Positions 24,201-31,757 of a stretch of DNA of 64,000 nt are shown piece by piece. Each line of letters opens with the position of its first letter. The stretch's first letter is position 1. The DNA comes from Pseudomonadota bacterium (GTDB taxonomy: Bacteria > Pseudomonadota > Gammaproteobacteria > Xanthomonadales > SZUA-38): assembly GCA_039033415.1 (NCBI GenBank), contig JBCCCR010000013.1:62001-126000 (forward strand). Direction: 5' to 3'. A program made the translations under genes and the position numbers. The notes under the pieces are model-generated. The model saw nothing but the letters and a program-made list of their open reading frames with translations. It was not told the DNA's origin and searched no databases.

Positions 24201-24965
24201 GACATCCGGGAGCGGTGCGACGCCGGGAATCGTTAGCGTATAGGCTCCCGTATTGACGGGCGTGTAGTAGAACGACGGGTAGTAATCCATGCCACGCTCT
24301 GCGCCGTCACCGCCATTCCAGGCCTGATCCCCCACCTGATCGATCCAAGCGTCATTGGCGCCGTTGCGGTAGCGAGCGCCATCGGGAATAACCATCCCAT
24401 TGTTGAAATGGAAACCCTCAAAGGTAAACGCCAGGTTTTGGGTTAGGTCGTGGAGCCTGTTGGCGTTGCCGGTCGACCCGGACGGATCGGACGGAGCAGC
24501 CGTTGGGTCAATGTCGTTGAACGTCAGCGCGCCGAAATCGGGCCAAGGCTCGTAAGTCTGCGTCGGATCGTAGTAACCCGTGTTATAGGCCGAAGACCAC
24601 ATAAAACCAAACTGGGGAAACGGCGGTATGACAAAGTGTCCGCCGTTGGGGCCCTCGGTGCGCGGGAAGATGTAAGAAGACTTCCGACCTGCCGTACCAA
24701 AAAAGAAGGTCCCGTCGTTCTGTACAAACGAATCCGTTGCGCCTCCCTGCCACCAGAGTGAACCATCGTTGGTCGGCGTGATTGTTTCAAACGACATCGA
24801 GCCCGAGTCGTCCAGAACTACAATGACGTTGCTCTTGACGTTCTGAAAGACCACCAGAGGCTGGTTGGCAATATCCAGCTGCGCCCAGGCGTTGCCGCTC
24901 AGAAAGCAGGACGCCGCCAGTCCCAGCAGCAGCGACATTTTTGTGTTGGCAGAGCGATTCTTCAT
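21228..24965 (-). CDS. pilY1: Type IV pilus tip/adhesin protein PilY1
   Basis: 1245 residues. Signal peptide 1-28 (ends GNAWA). A von Willebrand A-like domain starts at VIVVLDDSGSMSF (MIDAS DxSxS, near residue 50) and runs past NFAVMFTDGFSALGG. The C-terminal half is the PilY1 beta-propeller, with TVYVGANDGMLHAFDAEDGEE, DVTNPGTF, GDLNGNMWKFDVSD and PILARTP-like blades. Cysteines are plentiful near the C-terminus, probably disulfide-bonded. PilY1 sits at the pilus tip and primes pilus assembly with PilVWX. ATG start with GGGAG upstream; it follows pilX by 46 bases. Confidence 0.95.
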   Translation of the reverse strand: MKNRSANTKMSLLLGLAASCFLSGNAWAQLDIANQPLVVFQNVKSNVIVVLDDSGSMSFETITPTNDGSLWWQGGATDSFVQNDGTFFFGTAGRKSSYIFPRTEGPNGGHFVIPPFPQFGFMWSSAYNTGYYDPTQTYEPWPDFGALTFNDIDPTAAPSDPSGSTGNANRLHDLTQNLAFTFEGFHFNNGMVIPDGARYRNGANDAWIDQVGDQAWNGGDGAERGMDYYPSFYYTPVNTGAYTLTIPGVAPLPDVVVTGDCATRLTANYKIFERIPTGIAGDADALGPDGSCLVRTDIAPGTPEMQNFANWFSYYRKRHLSVRNGIAGAFVDLPLGMNVGYFTINNRNTVAMREFDNNPAVDERNLFLTDIINENFGGSTPNRQALNHAGNQFQRTNNPVIEFECQKNFAVMFTDGFSALGGIPTPGNVDGGDGPPYADTFGNTIADIAMDYYRQFDASGLTFPVENQGEVSIPRACDTATLPTPLDCRTDLHMNTYMVVLNGLGRVFGVTHFEIEDAYDNPPTWPDVNGSRDPTQIDDLYHAAINGRGLMLNAATPTEIAERFQEALADIVARSRPTTSLTATSTRLTTESRLYQAAFDSFDWSGDLVAVDLEGTVEWSAEDELKARTTDRLVFTINDSGGVEFDDFTDLAANVQTELAANLDTVLGVDINAATPAFTGDQFLDFIKGDAALEGTLFRVRENLLGDVVNSEPIVAGPGNEGWARLPAGSGGGTTYVNYVDGPKQSRPLTVYVGANDGMLHAFDAEDGEEFFAYVPRAITPKLAELSNPGYLHEFYVDDTATAADAFSGSWRTVLVGGMGAGGRGIYALDVTNPGTFNSSNVLWELTSEDDPDLGFTIGRPVISRTAAGTWVAIFGNGHNSQNNEGFLFVVDLFNGTVLAKLPTGQGTNADPAGLASPRLELNGADGLSVANVYIGDLNGNMWKFDVSDNSPGNWGSAFNSGGNPQPLFTARDRNNNPQPITSAPTLARTPQGDLAVFFGTGKFFETIDATVSSTPMLETFYTVVEDRPDLDPLADFNIGSPGTRADLVDIRLGQEITDNGFVVRRIDTTTVPGELGQGWFIDLALNVNSPTGERVVATPRVSFGTLIFTTFEPTNTPCLPGGIPRLYVLDAVTGGPRLASNVLDCTDCVGLELTTGAPLVPPVVIDKTGEERLQGCYDDPTAPGCFCILNPGDAACTNEPVDQILSACELGSRPVVVIDPVTRSRIPIGCIKEGRTVWGEREPY

Positions 24966-25011
24966 GTCTAACTCCCATCTCCCTGTCAGGGATATGAAAC
25001 TGAATTCCGTT

Positions 25012-25563
25012 TCAGTCTTCGTAGTAATAAGTGGTTACGACCATATCGTTGGCCCGGGACGCAGGTCCTTCGGAATACCCGAAGACCAGGAAATATGACG
25101 ACCGGTTGCCGGCCCCGACTAGCGGCTCTTCCTCAAGCGGCTTACAGGCGACAGAACGTCCGCCGACACCGCTCATTTCCACCACCTGATAGCGCATATC
25201 GCCGCGGTTGGTGTAGGTGCTGGTCGGCTGGGGCCACGTCGTTTGATCAGCGTTGGCCAGCAGCTTGGCGCCGGCGCAGTCGTAAACGCCCATGCCCGTA
25301 TCGACCCAGCCCTGAGGCAGGATGCCGCCAAAGGTGCCTGTCTCGGCCGCCAGCCTCACCTGATCTTCGACCTGCCGAACGATATCTTCAGCGGTTTGAA
25401 ATGCCAGGTTGGCCTCGCGAACGTTGCCTGCCATTCGCTCCTGCATGGTGCTGCCCTGCATCGCGGTGACAGAAATGAGCGTCAACACCAGCAGCATCAT
25501 CATGCCCATCAGCAGCGCGACGCCGCGCTGGCGGTGAGGAAAAGCGTGAATGGGTTGTTTCAT
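25012..25563 (-). CDS. pilX: Minor pilin assembly protein PilX
   Basis: 183 residues. N-terminus QRGVALLMGMMMLLVLTLISVTAMQGSTMQERMAGN is the PilX signature: a pilin-like membrane helix lacking the usual Glu5 and followed by the QERMAGN box. The globular part has cysteines (YDCAGA, VACKPLEE). It forms part of the minor pilin priming complex. The ATG start lies 11 bases after the pilW stop. Confidence 0.92.
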   Translation of the reverse strand: MKQPIHAFPHRQRGVALLMGMMMLLVLTLISVTAMQGSTMQERMAGNVREANLAFQTAEDIVRQVEDQVRLAAETGTFGGILPQGWVDTGMGVYDCAGAKLLANADQTTWPQPTSTYTNRGDMRYQVVEMSGVGGRSVACKPLEEEPLVGAGNRSSYFLVFGYSEGPASRANDMVVTTYYYED

Positions 25564-25574
25564 GGGTAGCGGTC

Positions 25575-26735
25575 CTAGATTACGTTGACGCGGTTGCGAA
25601 CCGCGACGGTGGTGAAAAACACCTGGCGCAGACGCGAGTCGTCCACCGGGTCCACCGTGGTGCCGTTGAGGTTGTAGGTCTGATCATCGGTTTCCAGATC
25701 AGCGTTGTTGGTCGAGCGAAGCAGCAGCGACACGCGCATCGACACGATATTGGCCGGCGTGGTTACCAGATGCGGCTCGAGATAGGTCACGTTGCCCAGC
25801 CCGTCGAGCTCTCCAAACAGGAGCTGCATGTTCTCAACGCCTTCGATGATCTCTTCGGGCGTGGCGTCCGTGCCGTAGTCCATCTGGAAAAGCGCCGGCT
25901 GGCCGCCCGCGTTAACGCCGATAAAGAACATGATCGAATGAAATGGCAGCACCTGCGCTTCGTCGTTGTAGCTGCGGCTGAGTCCGGCCGCGAGATTGCC
26001 CGGCGTTGTGCCACCGTCGTTGAGCGAAAACGCCGCAGACCCGTCGTTGGTGCGCTGGAACAAGTCGCCGCCCGTGTTGCAGTCGGTGACCATCACCAGT
26101 CCACCACGCGGAAAGAGCTCGTCCAGCTCGGTCTGCGAATAGGGCGCTGCGGGTGTGGTTCCGCAGTCGACGGGAAAATTCAGGTTCAGATCGGCTGACG
26201 CGATATCGTAGCCACAGGCGGTGACCTGATCGACCGGCTCAGCGTACTTGATGATCAGGACGTCACTCCCAGGAACGGCGTTGTCGACAGCCGCCTGCGG
26301 GACCGCCAGAGCGCCAAAAGCCGTTGAGTAGTCGCCGGCATTGACCGCCCCCGTGCCCAGCGTCGCGGGCAATGCATAGTTGTCGTCGAGATCGGTCCCG
26401 TTAAATTCGAAGCCCACCACCGGCAGGTTGGGGTTGTAGATTGCCGCTTCGTAGCCCGGGGCGCCGTTGTCCAGCACCTCATTGGTCTGAAGCCTGGCAA
26501 CACAGAAGTTGGTGCGGCCGGCTGGGCGAAGCCGGGGCTTCAGGATCTCGATGGCGAAGCGCCCCGACTCCTGGACCCGGGACAGCGCCTGCTGTGCGCG
26601 GTAGGACTGGGAGGTCGAGTAAAACACCTGCGCCACACCGCCCATCACTACAATGCCGAGCAGCAGCGCGATCATCAGCTCAATCAGGCCAAAACCCCGG
26701 GCCTGTCGGATTGGCTGTCGGTCAAGGCGGCTCAT
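25575..26735 (-). CDS. pilW: Minor pilin PilW
   Basis: 386 residues. The prepilin leader and helix are QARG^FGLIELMIALLLGIVVMGGVAQVF, with Glu at mature position 5, then QALSRVQESGRFAIEIL typical of PilW. Large beta-rich globular domain with several cysteine pairs (TACGYD, DCGTT, TDCNTG). The ATG overlaps the TGA of pilV by four bases (ATGA), so the minor pilins are co-translated. Confidence 0.92.
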   Translation of the reverse strand: MSRLDRQPIRQARGFGLIELMIALLLGIVVMGGVAQVFYSTSQSYRAQQALSRVQESGRFAIEILKPRLRPAGRTNFCVARLQTNEVLDNGAPGYEAAIYNPNLPVVGFEFNGTDLDDNYALPATLGTGAVNAGDYSTAFGALAVPQAAVDNAVPGSDVLIIKYAEPVDQVTACGYDIASADLNLNFPVDCGTTPAAPYSQTELDELFPRGGLVMVTDCNTGGDLFQRTNDGSAAFSLNDGGTTPGNLAAGLSRSYNDEAQVLPFHSIMFFIGVNAGGQPALFQMDYGTDATPEEIIEGVENMQLLFGELDGLGNVTYLEPHLVTTPANIVSMRVSLLLRSTNNADLETDDQTYNLNGTTVDPVDDSRLRQVFFTTVAVRNRVNVI

Positions 26736-27205
26736 ATCCGCGTATCCATTTCAAACCACTGTAGCGCTGCATCGGTTGTGTCATAGCCAGCCGCGGTGGA
26801 TTGCGCAGCGTCGGTGCCGCGCTGCACCGTGTCGGCCCAGCTCAGGCGCACCGCAATGCGACAGCTGGTCGGATCACAAGCCAGGGCCCCGCCGTTGGGA
26901 CCGGTCACCTGAAGCTGACCGTTGGGAAGCACACCGCCGACAAAAGCCTGCCACTGGGCGAGCTGCGCCGCAGTCGGGCCGCCGTTCAGGGTGATCTGCT
27001 GACGATTCGCCCGAATCTGGTCGAGGATCTCGTAAGAAGCGTTGGTCGCCTGAGTTCGCATAAACGCGTTGCCGCTCGACCGCAGCGAAATACCCTGCAG
27101 CCCAGCCAGGCCAAGCAGCCCGAGCGAGAGGACCAGCACCGCGATCAATACCTCGATGAGCGTGGTGCCGCGCTGCGCGTGCCTCGGGGAACGTGAGATC
27201 ATCAT
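26732..27205 (-). CDS. pilV: Minor pilin PilV
   Basis: 157 residues. The prepilin leader and helix are QRG^TTLIEVLIAVLVLSLGLLGLAGLQ, then NASYEILDQIRANRQ, diagnostic for PilV. A cysteine pair (ALACDPTSCRIAV) near the C-terminus matches the family disulfide. Two adjacent ATG codons (27205 and 27202) could start it; the first overlaps the fimT stop. It primes type IV pilus assembly with PilW, PilX and PilY1. Confidence 0.92.
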   Translation of the reverse strand: MMISRSPRHAQRGTTLIEVLIAVLVLSLGLLGLAGLQGISLRSSGNAFMRTQATNASYEILDQIRANRQQITLNGGPTAAQLAQWQAFVGGVLPNGQLQVTGPNGGALACDPTSCRIAVRLSWADTVQRGTDAAQSTAAGYDTTDAALQWFEMDTRI

Positions 27206-27684
27206 GGACAGTTATTCCTTACAACGTTGATCCCGCCGGTGCGGGTAATAAAGATGTTGCGGTCGTTTTGCTGCTTGCAGCCGTCGGCCAGCACGTTGAC
27301 CGTGTAGGCAGCGCCCAGCCAGCCAGACGCCAGAAAGTTGAGCGGATCGGCCGAAAAGGCATAGCTGGCCTGTTGAATCGGCTCATAAACGCGCAGCGCT
27401 TCGTCTTCGGCGTCGACATAGTCGCCGTCGCTGTTCCCGTCAACCCACAGCTCGAAGCCGGTATTAAAGTCGCCGTCCATCGACCGCAGCGCCGTGGGGC
27501 GCCCGCGGCTGAGGGCCTCAGACCGCGCCAGATTGACCGCTTGAATCACGGCGTTCACCTGTGTCGTCGTCCGCTGCCCCTGCACAAACTGGTTGAAGCC
27601 TGGCACGCCGACGGCAATCATGATGGCCAGCACGGTCAGGGTGACCATGAGCTCGACCAACGTAAATCCCGATGTCCTGTTCAT
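27202..27684 (-). CDS. fimT: Minor pilin FimT/GspH family
   Basis: 160 residues. Leader and helix are MNRTSG^FTLVELMVTLTVLAIMIAVGVPGF with Glu5, then VNAVIQAVNLARSEALSRG and the GspH-type beta domain ending in RTGGINVVRNNCP. First gene of the minus-strand pilus operon fimT-pilV-pilW-pilX-pilY1-pilE. No clear promoter was located in the 120 bases before it. Confidence 0.92.
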   Translation of the reverse strand: MNRTSGFTLVELMVTLTVLAIMIAVGVPGFNQFVQGQRTTTQVNAVIQAVNLARSEALSRGRPTALRSMDGDFNTGFELWVDGNSDGDYVDAEDEALRVYEPIQQASYAFSADPLNFLASGWLGAAYTVNVLADGCKQQNDRNIFITRTGGINVVRNNCP

Positions 27685-27806
27685 GGGGCGTATTAATAGG
27701 TGAGCGGCGTCAGCCCCTCAAGCGATCTCCGATGATCGGTTTTTATTGTGTTCCAGGCGGTGGAGAGGCGTTGACAAGGCGGCCTTTTCGCGCGATTTTG
27801 CGGGAA

Positions 27807-28119
27807 ATGCAAACCACTGTGACTTCCTGGAGCGAGGGCCTTTGGTCCAACAACCCGGGGCTGCTTCAGCTCCCTGGGCTCAGTCCGCTGCCGGCGGTCA
27901 TAACCCACACCGCCTAAGGTTTTGGCCTGGGGCTGGTAAAACGTATTCGAGGGCGGCGGTTTCGTGGTCGCGGCCCTGGCACCGGGGTCTTTTCTGGCGC
28001 TGGCGCTGCTGGTCGCCGGACATCGATGGATCGATCGCCACCTGACACTGCAGATGCAGGTCATTGATAGCGCAACTTCGCCTGCCGAGCCTCAGCCCGA
28101 AGGAACGCTAACCCCCTGA
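27807..28119 (+). pseudogene. rsxE: Decayed rsxE/rnfE (electron transport complex subunit E)
   Basis: The start, ATG then SWSEGLWSNNPGLLQLPGLSPLPAV, is clearly the N-terminus of RsxE (RnfE), a membrane subunit of the Rnf/Rsx Na+/H+-translocating NADH:ferredoxin complex. It hits a stop at 27917. A few codons later, in the same frame, GFGLGLV continues the family pattern. A second frame then picks up at 27946 with FEGGGFVVAALAPGSFLALALLVAGHRWID, which is the RsxE C-terminal helix and tail, ending at TGA 28117-28119. About 130 central residues are missing. So one internal deletion plus a stop and frameshift have killed the gene. No other rsx gene is in the window. Confidence 0.75.
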
Positions 28120-28149
28120 TATAAAAGTAGAAATCGACAAAATTGGATT

Positions 28150-28189
28150 CCCGTGAAAAAATGATGAAAGCGATTTCTCAAGGCACGGG
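28150..28189. promoter_or_regulatory. Inverted repeat upstream of the RiPP operon
   Basis: CCCGTG (28150-28155) and CACGGG (28184-28189) flank a smaller GAAA/TTTC dyad. The stretch from 28120 to the hvfA start holds no gene; the promoter must lie here, but I see no convincing -35/-10 pair or known sigma-factor site. Confidence 0.25.
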
Positions 28190-28357
28190 TCTCTTAGAGC
28201 GTGACCGGGAGCTGTGCCCCACCCGCCACACTTGCGAAGTAAACGGGCACTGGTTGAAAACCGAGTTTCATCGAGAGGAGCGCCAGCGGATTTGGCCGCG
28301 AACGCCCGGTAAATGACGGCCCCAAAGGCCAAGCTTAAAAACTGAGGATTTACAAAC

Positions 28358-28801
28358 ATGTCCAAGCAATCATCGATCGTTATCAAGCCTCTGACCGCCG
28401 CTGTCGGCGCAGCGTTTGTTTCCACCTTTGCCCTGGGTACTGCGGCTGCGGCTGATAACCCGTTCGAGCTGACCGACCTCAACGCAGGTTATGAGCTGGC
28501 TGGTGAGAAAGACACCTCCGAAGGCTCTTGCGGCGAAGGCAAGTGCGGCGGCGACAAGGGTGAAGAAGGCGCCTGCGGCGAAGGCAAGTGCGGCGGCGAC
28601 AAAGGTGAAGAAGGTTCCTGCGGCGGCGATAAGGGCGAAGAAGGCTCTTGCGGCGGCGACAAGGGTGAAGAAGGCTCATGTGGCGGCGACAAGGGTGAAG
28701 AAGGCTCATGTGGCGGCGACAAGGGTGAAGAAGGCTCTTGTGGTGGCGACAAGGGCGAAGAAGGCAAGTGTGGCGAGGGCAAGTGCGGCGGCGCTGCCTG
28801 A
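28358..28801 (+). CDS. hvfA: HvfA/bufferin-type RiPP precursor with EGxCG repeats
   Basis: 147 residues. Residues 1-33 are a Sec-type signal peptide (LTAAVGAAFVSTFALGTAAAA). The mature N-terminus NPFELTDLNAGYELA matches the short conserved leader of EGKCG-type precursors. Residues 54-145 are a cysteine array: eleven EG-x-CG motifs, with x in order S, K, A, K, S, S, S, S, S, K, K, spaced by GGDKGE. In known HvfA peptides the Cys of EGKCG is oxidised by an MNIO enzyme to an oxazolone/thioamide copper-binding group. GAGG precedes the ATG at 11 bases. First gene of a three-gene operon with the MNIO and DUF2063 partners. Confidence 0.9.
   Translation: MSKQSSIVIKPLTAAVGAAFVSTFALGTAAAADNPFELTDLNAGYELAGEKDTSEGSCGEGKCGGDKGEEGACGEGKCGGDKGEEGSCGGDKGEEGSCGGDKGEEGSCGGDKGEEGSCGGDKGEEGSCGGDKGEEGKCGEGKCGGAA
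28520..28792 (+). repeat. 30-bp tandem repeat array encoding EGxCG units
   Basis: Within the precursor gene, a 30-base unit (GGDKGEEGSC) recurs. Two neighbouring units, around 28673-28732, are identical at the DNA level, including the rare TCA-TGT codons, which points to a recent duplication. The array length is likely to vary between strains. Confidence 0.85.
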
Positions 28802-28825
28802 ACCCGGTAATACCCTGCCAACTCC

Positions 28826-29695
28826 ATGAGTAACCACCCGGTTGCAGGAGCTGGACTTGGGCTGCGGCGGGCCCTCCTGGGCCCGCTGCGTTCCCACGCC
28901 AGCGACACTCAGGCCGATCCGACGGTAGATTTCTGGGAAGTTGCCCCGGAAAACTGGATGAACGTCGGCGGTCGGCTCGGACGAACTTTCCGCAGCTACA
29001 CCGAAAAGTACCCGTTTGTGTGCCACGGCCTGTCCCTTTCAATCGGGGGGCCTTCCCCGCTTGACGAGACCTTTCTGAAGCGCCTTAAAAGCTTCCTGGA
29101 CCAGCACCAGATTCGCGCCTACAGCGATCATCTGAGCTACTGCACCGACGACGGCCATCTTTACGATCTCATGCCGATCCCCTTCACGGAGGAGGCGGTG
29201 GACTACGTGGCGGAGCGTATCCGTCGCACGCAGGATATTCTCGATCGGCGTATCGCGATCGAGAACGTTTCTTACTATGCAGCGCCAGGCAAGGAGATGG
29301 ACGAAATCACGTTCATCAATGAAATCATTAACCGCGCCGACTGCGATCTCCTGCTCGATCTGAACAACATCTACGTCAACAGCGTGAACCATCGCTACGA
29401 CGCCAAAGCATTTCTGGCCGCCCTGCCCGGCGAGCGCGTGACCTACTGCCACGTTGCGGGCCACTACAACGAGGCCGAGGATCTGATTGTCGACACCCAT
29501 GGCGCCGCGATTATTCCGCCGGTGTGGGCACTGTATCGAGAGGCCTGCGAGCTCTGGGGACCCCTTCCGGCCCTGGTAGAGCGCGACTTTAACTTCCCAC
29601 CCATCGCCGAGCTGCTCGACGAGGTGGAGAACATTCGCAGCATCCAGCGACAGGCGCCCGAGCGCGGTGAGCCTGTCGCACAGGCGAGCGCCTGA
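28826..29695 (+). CDS. hvfB: MNIO-type RiPP maturase (DUF692, HvfB/BufB)
   Basis: 289 residues, TIM-barrel DUF692 family. Metal-ligand motifs in order: [39 protein letters not shown] and HVAGHYNEA plus DTHG, which supply the His, Asp, Glu and Asn ligands of the multinuclear iron centre. These enzymes oxidise Cys residues in precursor peptides. It starts at an ATG 24 bases after the precursor stop with no clear Shine-Dalgarno, so translation may depend on the upstream gene. The stop overlaps the hvfC start (TGATG). It acts in the cytoplasm on the precursor before export. Confidence 0.93.
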   Translation: MSNHPVAGAGLGLRRALLGPLRSHASDTQADPTVDFWEVAPENWMNVGGRLGRTFRSYTEKYPFVCHGLSLSIGGPSPLDETFLKRLKSFLDQHQIRAYSDHLSYCTDDGHLYDLMPIPFTEEAVDYVAERIRRTQDILDRRIAIENVSYYAAPGKEMDEITFINEIINRADCDLLLDLNNIYVNSVNHRYDAKAFLAALPGERVTYCHVAGHYNEAEDLIVDTHGAAIIPPVWALYREACELWGPLPALVERDFNFPPIAELLDEVENIRSIQRQAPERGEPVAQASA

Positions 29696-30456
29696 TGTCC
29701 CGGCTCAGCGAACTGCAGCGGCAGTTCGCCGGCCACATCCGTAACCCTGGCGAGACGCCGGCGCCGGATGACATCGAAGACCGCCGCATGGCGATCTACC
29801 GCGAGTTGTTTTTCAACAACATTCAGGGGTTCATCGCCAACAACTTCCCGGTGCTGCGGAAGCTTTACACCAAGCAGCGCTGGCACGATCTCGTTCGCGA
29901 TTTTTTTGTCCGGCACCGCGCCCACACGCCGCTGTTTCCTGAACTGCCTCGCGAGTTTCTGCAGTTTGTGCAGGATCACCGCGGTCCGGAACACGGCGAT
30001 CCGCCGTTTATCCTGGAGCTAGCGCACTACGAGTGGGCCGAGCTGGCGCTGTCGCTGGACGAAGCCGAACAATCTGACGTTGCTGTCGATCCGGACGGCG
30101 ATCTGATCGCCGGCGTGCCCGCGCTGTCGCCGCTGGCCTGGTTGCTGAGCTACGAATACCCGGTGCACTTGATCAAACCCGAATTCCAGCCTGAATCACC
30201 GCCGGACGAACCGACGCACCTGGTAATTTATCGGCGCAGCGACGACAAGGTGCACTTTCTCAAGCTGAACGGCGTAACCGCTCGACTACTTCAGCTGTTG
30301 CAGCAGGACCCGGGCCAGACCGGCCGACGTTATCTGGAGCTTATCGCTGGCGAGCTGGGTGCAGAAAACGCTGAGGCAATAGTTCAGGCAGGCACGGGAA
30401 TTCTGGCCGACCTCGCAAAGCGCGAGGTGATTCTCGGCACCGCTCCAGCATCCTGA
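29695..30456 (+). CDS. hvfC: RiPP maturase partner protein (DUF2063, HvfC/BufC)
   Basis: 253 residues. The N-terminal DUF2063 domain shows the typical start LSELQRQFAGHIRNP, the segment RMAIYRELFFNNIQGFIANNFPVLRK and RDFFVRHRAHTPLFPELPREFL. The C-terminal part (HLVIYRRSDDKVHFLKLNGVTARLLQLL) resembles a PqqD-like RiPP recognition element. The family brings the precursor to the MNIO enzyme. Its ATG overlaps the hvfB stop by one base, so stoichiometric co-translation is expected. No DoxX-type fourth gene (HvfD) follows; rnt comes next. Confidence 0.92.
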   Translation: MSRLSELQRQFAGHIRNPGETPAPDDIEDRRMAIYRELFFNNIQGFIANNFPVLRKLYTKQRWHDLVRDFFVRHRAHTPLFPELPREFLQFVQDHRGPEHGDPPFILELAHYEWAELALSLDEAEQSDVAVDPDGDLIAGVPALSPLAWLLSYEYPVHLIKPEFQPESPPDEPTHLVIYRRSDDKVHFLKLNGVTARLLQLLQQDPGQTGRRYLELIAGELGAENAEAIVQAGTGILADLAKREVILGTAPAS

Positions 30457-30552
30457 CCAACCGTTACAAAGCTTCAAACTGTCACTGACTTCCGCGTGCT
30501 ACTCTGCGGCTTGCGGCTTCCCCGCTCGCCCGCGTAACCCAGGACAGATTCG

Positions 30553-31206
30553 TTGAGTCAGACAAAATCACCCATCGCCCGGCGCTTTCGTGGTTTTCTT
30601 CCGGTTGTTGTGGATCTGGAAACCGGGGGCTTCGACTGTCAGGAGCACGCGCTCCTCGAAATGGCTGGCTGCCCGATTGAAATGACTGACGAGGGCGTCG
30701 TGAGGCCTGGCCCCACCGTTGCGGTGCACGTCGAGCCCTTTCCCGGATCCAAGCTGGACCCCAAATCGATGGAGATCACCGGGATCATTCCCGATCACCC
30801 GCTGCGTCAGGCGGTCGATGAGAAAGTTGCGCTACAGACCTTTTGCCAGCCGGTTCGCGAGGCGATGAAAGCGGCGGGTTGCGGGCGCGCAATCCTGGTG
30901 GGCCACAACCCGTCCTTTGACCTCGGGTTTTTGAACGCAGCCATTGCCCGAACGGGCTATAAGCGTTCCCCGTTTCACCCGTTTAGCAGCTTCGACACCG
31001 CAACGCTGGGTGGTTTGGCTTTCGGGCAGACCGTACTGGCGCGGGCGACCCGCGCGGCCGGCATTGACTGGGACGCCAACGAGGCCCATTCGGCAATCTA
31101 CGACGTGGAGAAAACGGCGGCGCTCTTCTGTGCCATCGTCAACCGATGGCACAGCGAGCTGGGAATTCCCTGGTCGGACGTTACGGCGGAGGAATCCGCA
31201 AGCTGA
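30553..31206 (+). CDS. rnt: Ribonuclease T
   Basis: 217 residues. DEDD exonuclease with Exo[15 protein letters not shown], Exo[16 protein letters not shown] and Exo[18 protein letters not shown] (His and Asp). The N-terminal [12 protein letters not shown] is typical of RNase T. It trims the 3' ends of tRNAs and other small RNAs. The start is a TTG with AGGACA 6 bases ahead; no ATG lies near the family N-terminus. It converges on the glutaredoxin gene. Confidence 0.94.
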   Translation: MSQTKSPIARRFRGFLPVVVDLETGGFDCQEHALLEMAGCPIEMTDEGVVRPGPTVAVHVEPFPGSKLDPKSMEITGIIPDHPLRQAVDEKVALQTFCQPVREAMKAAGCGRAILVGHNPSFDLGFLNAAIARTGYKRSPFHPFSSFDTATLGGLAFGQTVLARATRAAGIDWDANEAHSAIYDVEKTAALFCAIVNRWHSELGIPWSDVTAEESAS

Positions 31207-31225
31207 ATCAATGAAAGCGGCGAGG

Positions 31226-31558
31226 TTATCCGGTCAGCTGGTACTGAACATCCAGCTGCTCAACCATCGGCACCAGCTCACCCTGCACGTGGAGTTCGCG
31301 CAGCAGCGTGGCGCCGCCCAGGCACTGTCCGTTCAGAAAGACCTGGGGTAACTCTGAGTAATCGGGTGACTTTTGCAGGAGCGCACGCAGCTCCGGGTCG
31401 CGCTGGATGTCGACGCTGTGAAAACTCACGCCGGCGTCGGTGAGGGTCTCGATCGCCTCAAGCGACTCACGACAGCTCGGCTGCTCGGGACATCCGCGCA
31501 TAAAGACACACACGGGATAACGGTCCAGCAGCTGCTGGAGCCTGACGCTGACTTCCAT
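31226..31558 (-). CDS. Monothiol glutaredoxin-like protein with altered CGFS motif
   Basis: 110 residues, thioredoxin fold in the Grx4/GrxD pattern: VCVFMRGCPEQPSC, SVDIQRDPELRALL, LPQVFLNGQCLGGA. The family's PSCGFS active site reads PSCRES here: the first Cys is kept, but Gly-Phe is changed to Arg-Glu. GrxD proteins use CGFS to hold a [2Fe-2S] cluster with glutathione and BolA. An extra Cys sits six residues upstream (RGCPEQPSC). Loss of the CGFS loop may change cluster binding. ATG start with a strong GGGAGG. Confidence 0.85.
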   Translation of the reverse strand: MEVSVRLQQLLDRYPVCVFMRGCPEQPSCRESLEAIETLTDAGVSFHSVDIQRDPELRALLQKSPDYSELPQVFLNGQCLGGATLLRELHVQGELVPMVEQLDVQYQLTG

Positions 31559-31757
31559 GCAATTCCTCCCTCGTTCTGTATCAAAGTCGGCAGATTCGCC
31601 GTCGTTGAACCCATAATTAGAGCACAGCCATCGTTAACTGAGCGTAAAAAAATGTGCCAGAACCACTCCACAGGCGACGGGAACGTTGCGGGATGACCGT
31701 GGACACAGCCCGGTATCCTGCCTCAAAATACCGCTTTGTTTAGCAACAGGAACGCCC

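Noticed and set aside
28520-28792. Regularly spaced 30-base repeats that could be taken for a CRISPR array
   Set aside because: The repeats are in-frame, contiguous without unique spacers, and encode the EGxCG peptide.
28479-29042. A 187-codon minus-strand frame over the RiPP precursor, rich in RRRH repeats
   Set aside because: It is the mirror of the 30-base repeat array and reads into the MNIO gene; no start signal and no plausible fold.
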